From an uncultured Bacteroidota bacterium (lineage in GTDB: Bacteria > Bacteroidota > Bacteroidia > Chitinophagales > Chitinophagaceae): a DNA stretch of 52,552 nucleotides. Below are positions 52,467 through 52,552 of this stretch, piece by piece. The notes below the pieces were generated by a model. That model searched no databases. It saw nothing but the letters and a program-made list of their open reading frames with translations, and was not told the origin of the DNA. Positions within the stretch are counted from its first letter, which is position 1. Every line of letters begins with the position of its first letter. A program made the position numbers and the translations under genes. The stretch covers positions 1 through 52,552 of the forward strand of contig CAIYUO010000062.1 in the NCBI GenBank assembly GCA_903929425.1, in the 5' to 3' direction.

Positions 52467-52490
52467 GGGCAAAAATCATCAAAAATGCCC
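52467..52490. repeat. Inverted repeat over the mutY promoter
   Basis: GGGCA (52467-52471) and TGCCC (52486-52490) flank a short AT-rich core just before the mutY start codon. On the minus strand a -7-like GATTTTTG (52470-52477), one mismatch from consensus, lies inside it, 6 bases before the ATG. It may be an operator or a chance hairpin. The remaining 62 bases to the window edge show nothing else. Confidence 0.35.
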
Positions 52491-52552
52491 AAATTAAGCC
52501 TGAATTATAAAATTATATGCTTACTTAAATAAATAATTTTATTTATATATGA

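Noticed and set aside
1..52552. Search for tRNA, rRNA, CRISPR arrays, insertion sequences, prophage or defence genes
   Set aside because: No gap exceeds 300 bases, no spaced direct-repeat arrays or transposase/integrase frames were seen, and all long frames belong to recognisable chromosomal families.

Overview
The window is an AT-rich stretch of core chromosome from a member of the Bacteroidota, most likely Chitinophagales/Chitinophagaceae-like. The pointers are promoter boxes of the Bacteroidota type (TAnnTTTG), almost no Shine-Dalgarno sequences, gliding/type IX secretion proteins GldD and GldE, family-specific proteins (DUF5916, DUF3109, DUF5117-type zinc protease, DUF3471-like), and an S16 protein with a long Ala/Glu tail. 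The placement rests on gene content and has not been checked by any search. No mobile element, prophage, CRISPR array, rRNA or tRNA was found, and no gap between genes exceeds 300 bases.

Layout. 1-4.7 kb: an ExbB-type proton channel gene cut by the window edge, a secreted zinc metalloprotease and an ABC-type permease, with a strong bidirectional terminator between the last two. 4.8-18.0 kb: a complete 14-gene complex I operon in the order nuoA to nuoN on the minus strand, with a NuoG that lacks the molybdopterin-type domain. 18.1-21.2 kb: a minus-strand cluster of a small membrane protein, a PstS-like lipoprotein and a TPR protein. 21.3-31.0 kb: a translation and RNA-modification neighbourhood (hisS, rlmN, two pseudouridine synthases, rimM, rpsP, ffh) with a secreted amidohydrolase and a 1-Cys peroxiredoxin. 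31.3-37.3 kb: a plus-strand run of a START-like protein, an LptF/G permease, a Tat-exported Mn-type superoxide dismutase, a CDF metal transporter, an M20 peptidase, an S4-domain protein and trmD. 37.4-47.3 kb: a DUF5916 outer-membrane protein, purine/pyrimidine genes (ade, upp, purH), an EI24-type membrane protein, an RsmI-like methylase, a stripped-down ComEC and an EamA transporter. 47.3-52.5 kb: minus-strand lutB, DUF3109, gldD, gldE and mutY.

How the parts fit. Most genes are housekeeping: NADH-driven respiration, translation fidelity (TrmD, RlmN, RimM, RluB/RluA), membrane targeting (Ffh), nucleobase salvage and DNA repair (MutY). The most interesting signal is in the promoters. At rlmN, trmD, rimM and purH the -7 box ends only 3-4 bases before the ATG, which predicts leaderless mRNAs. 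At seven other genes the same box lies 16-19 bases before the start codon. I found no novel defence or mobile system here. The other leads are the shortened NuoG with rearranged cysteines, the core-only ComEC, the perfect dyad in the peroxiredoxin promoter, the missing ssb between mutY and gldE, and the cysteine-rich CDF tail.
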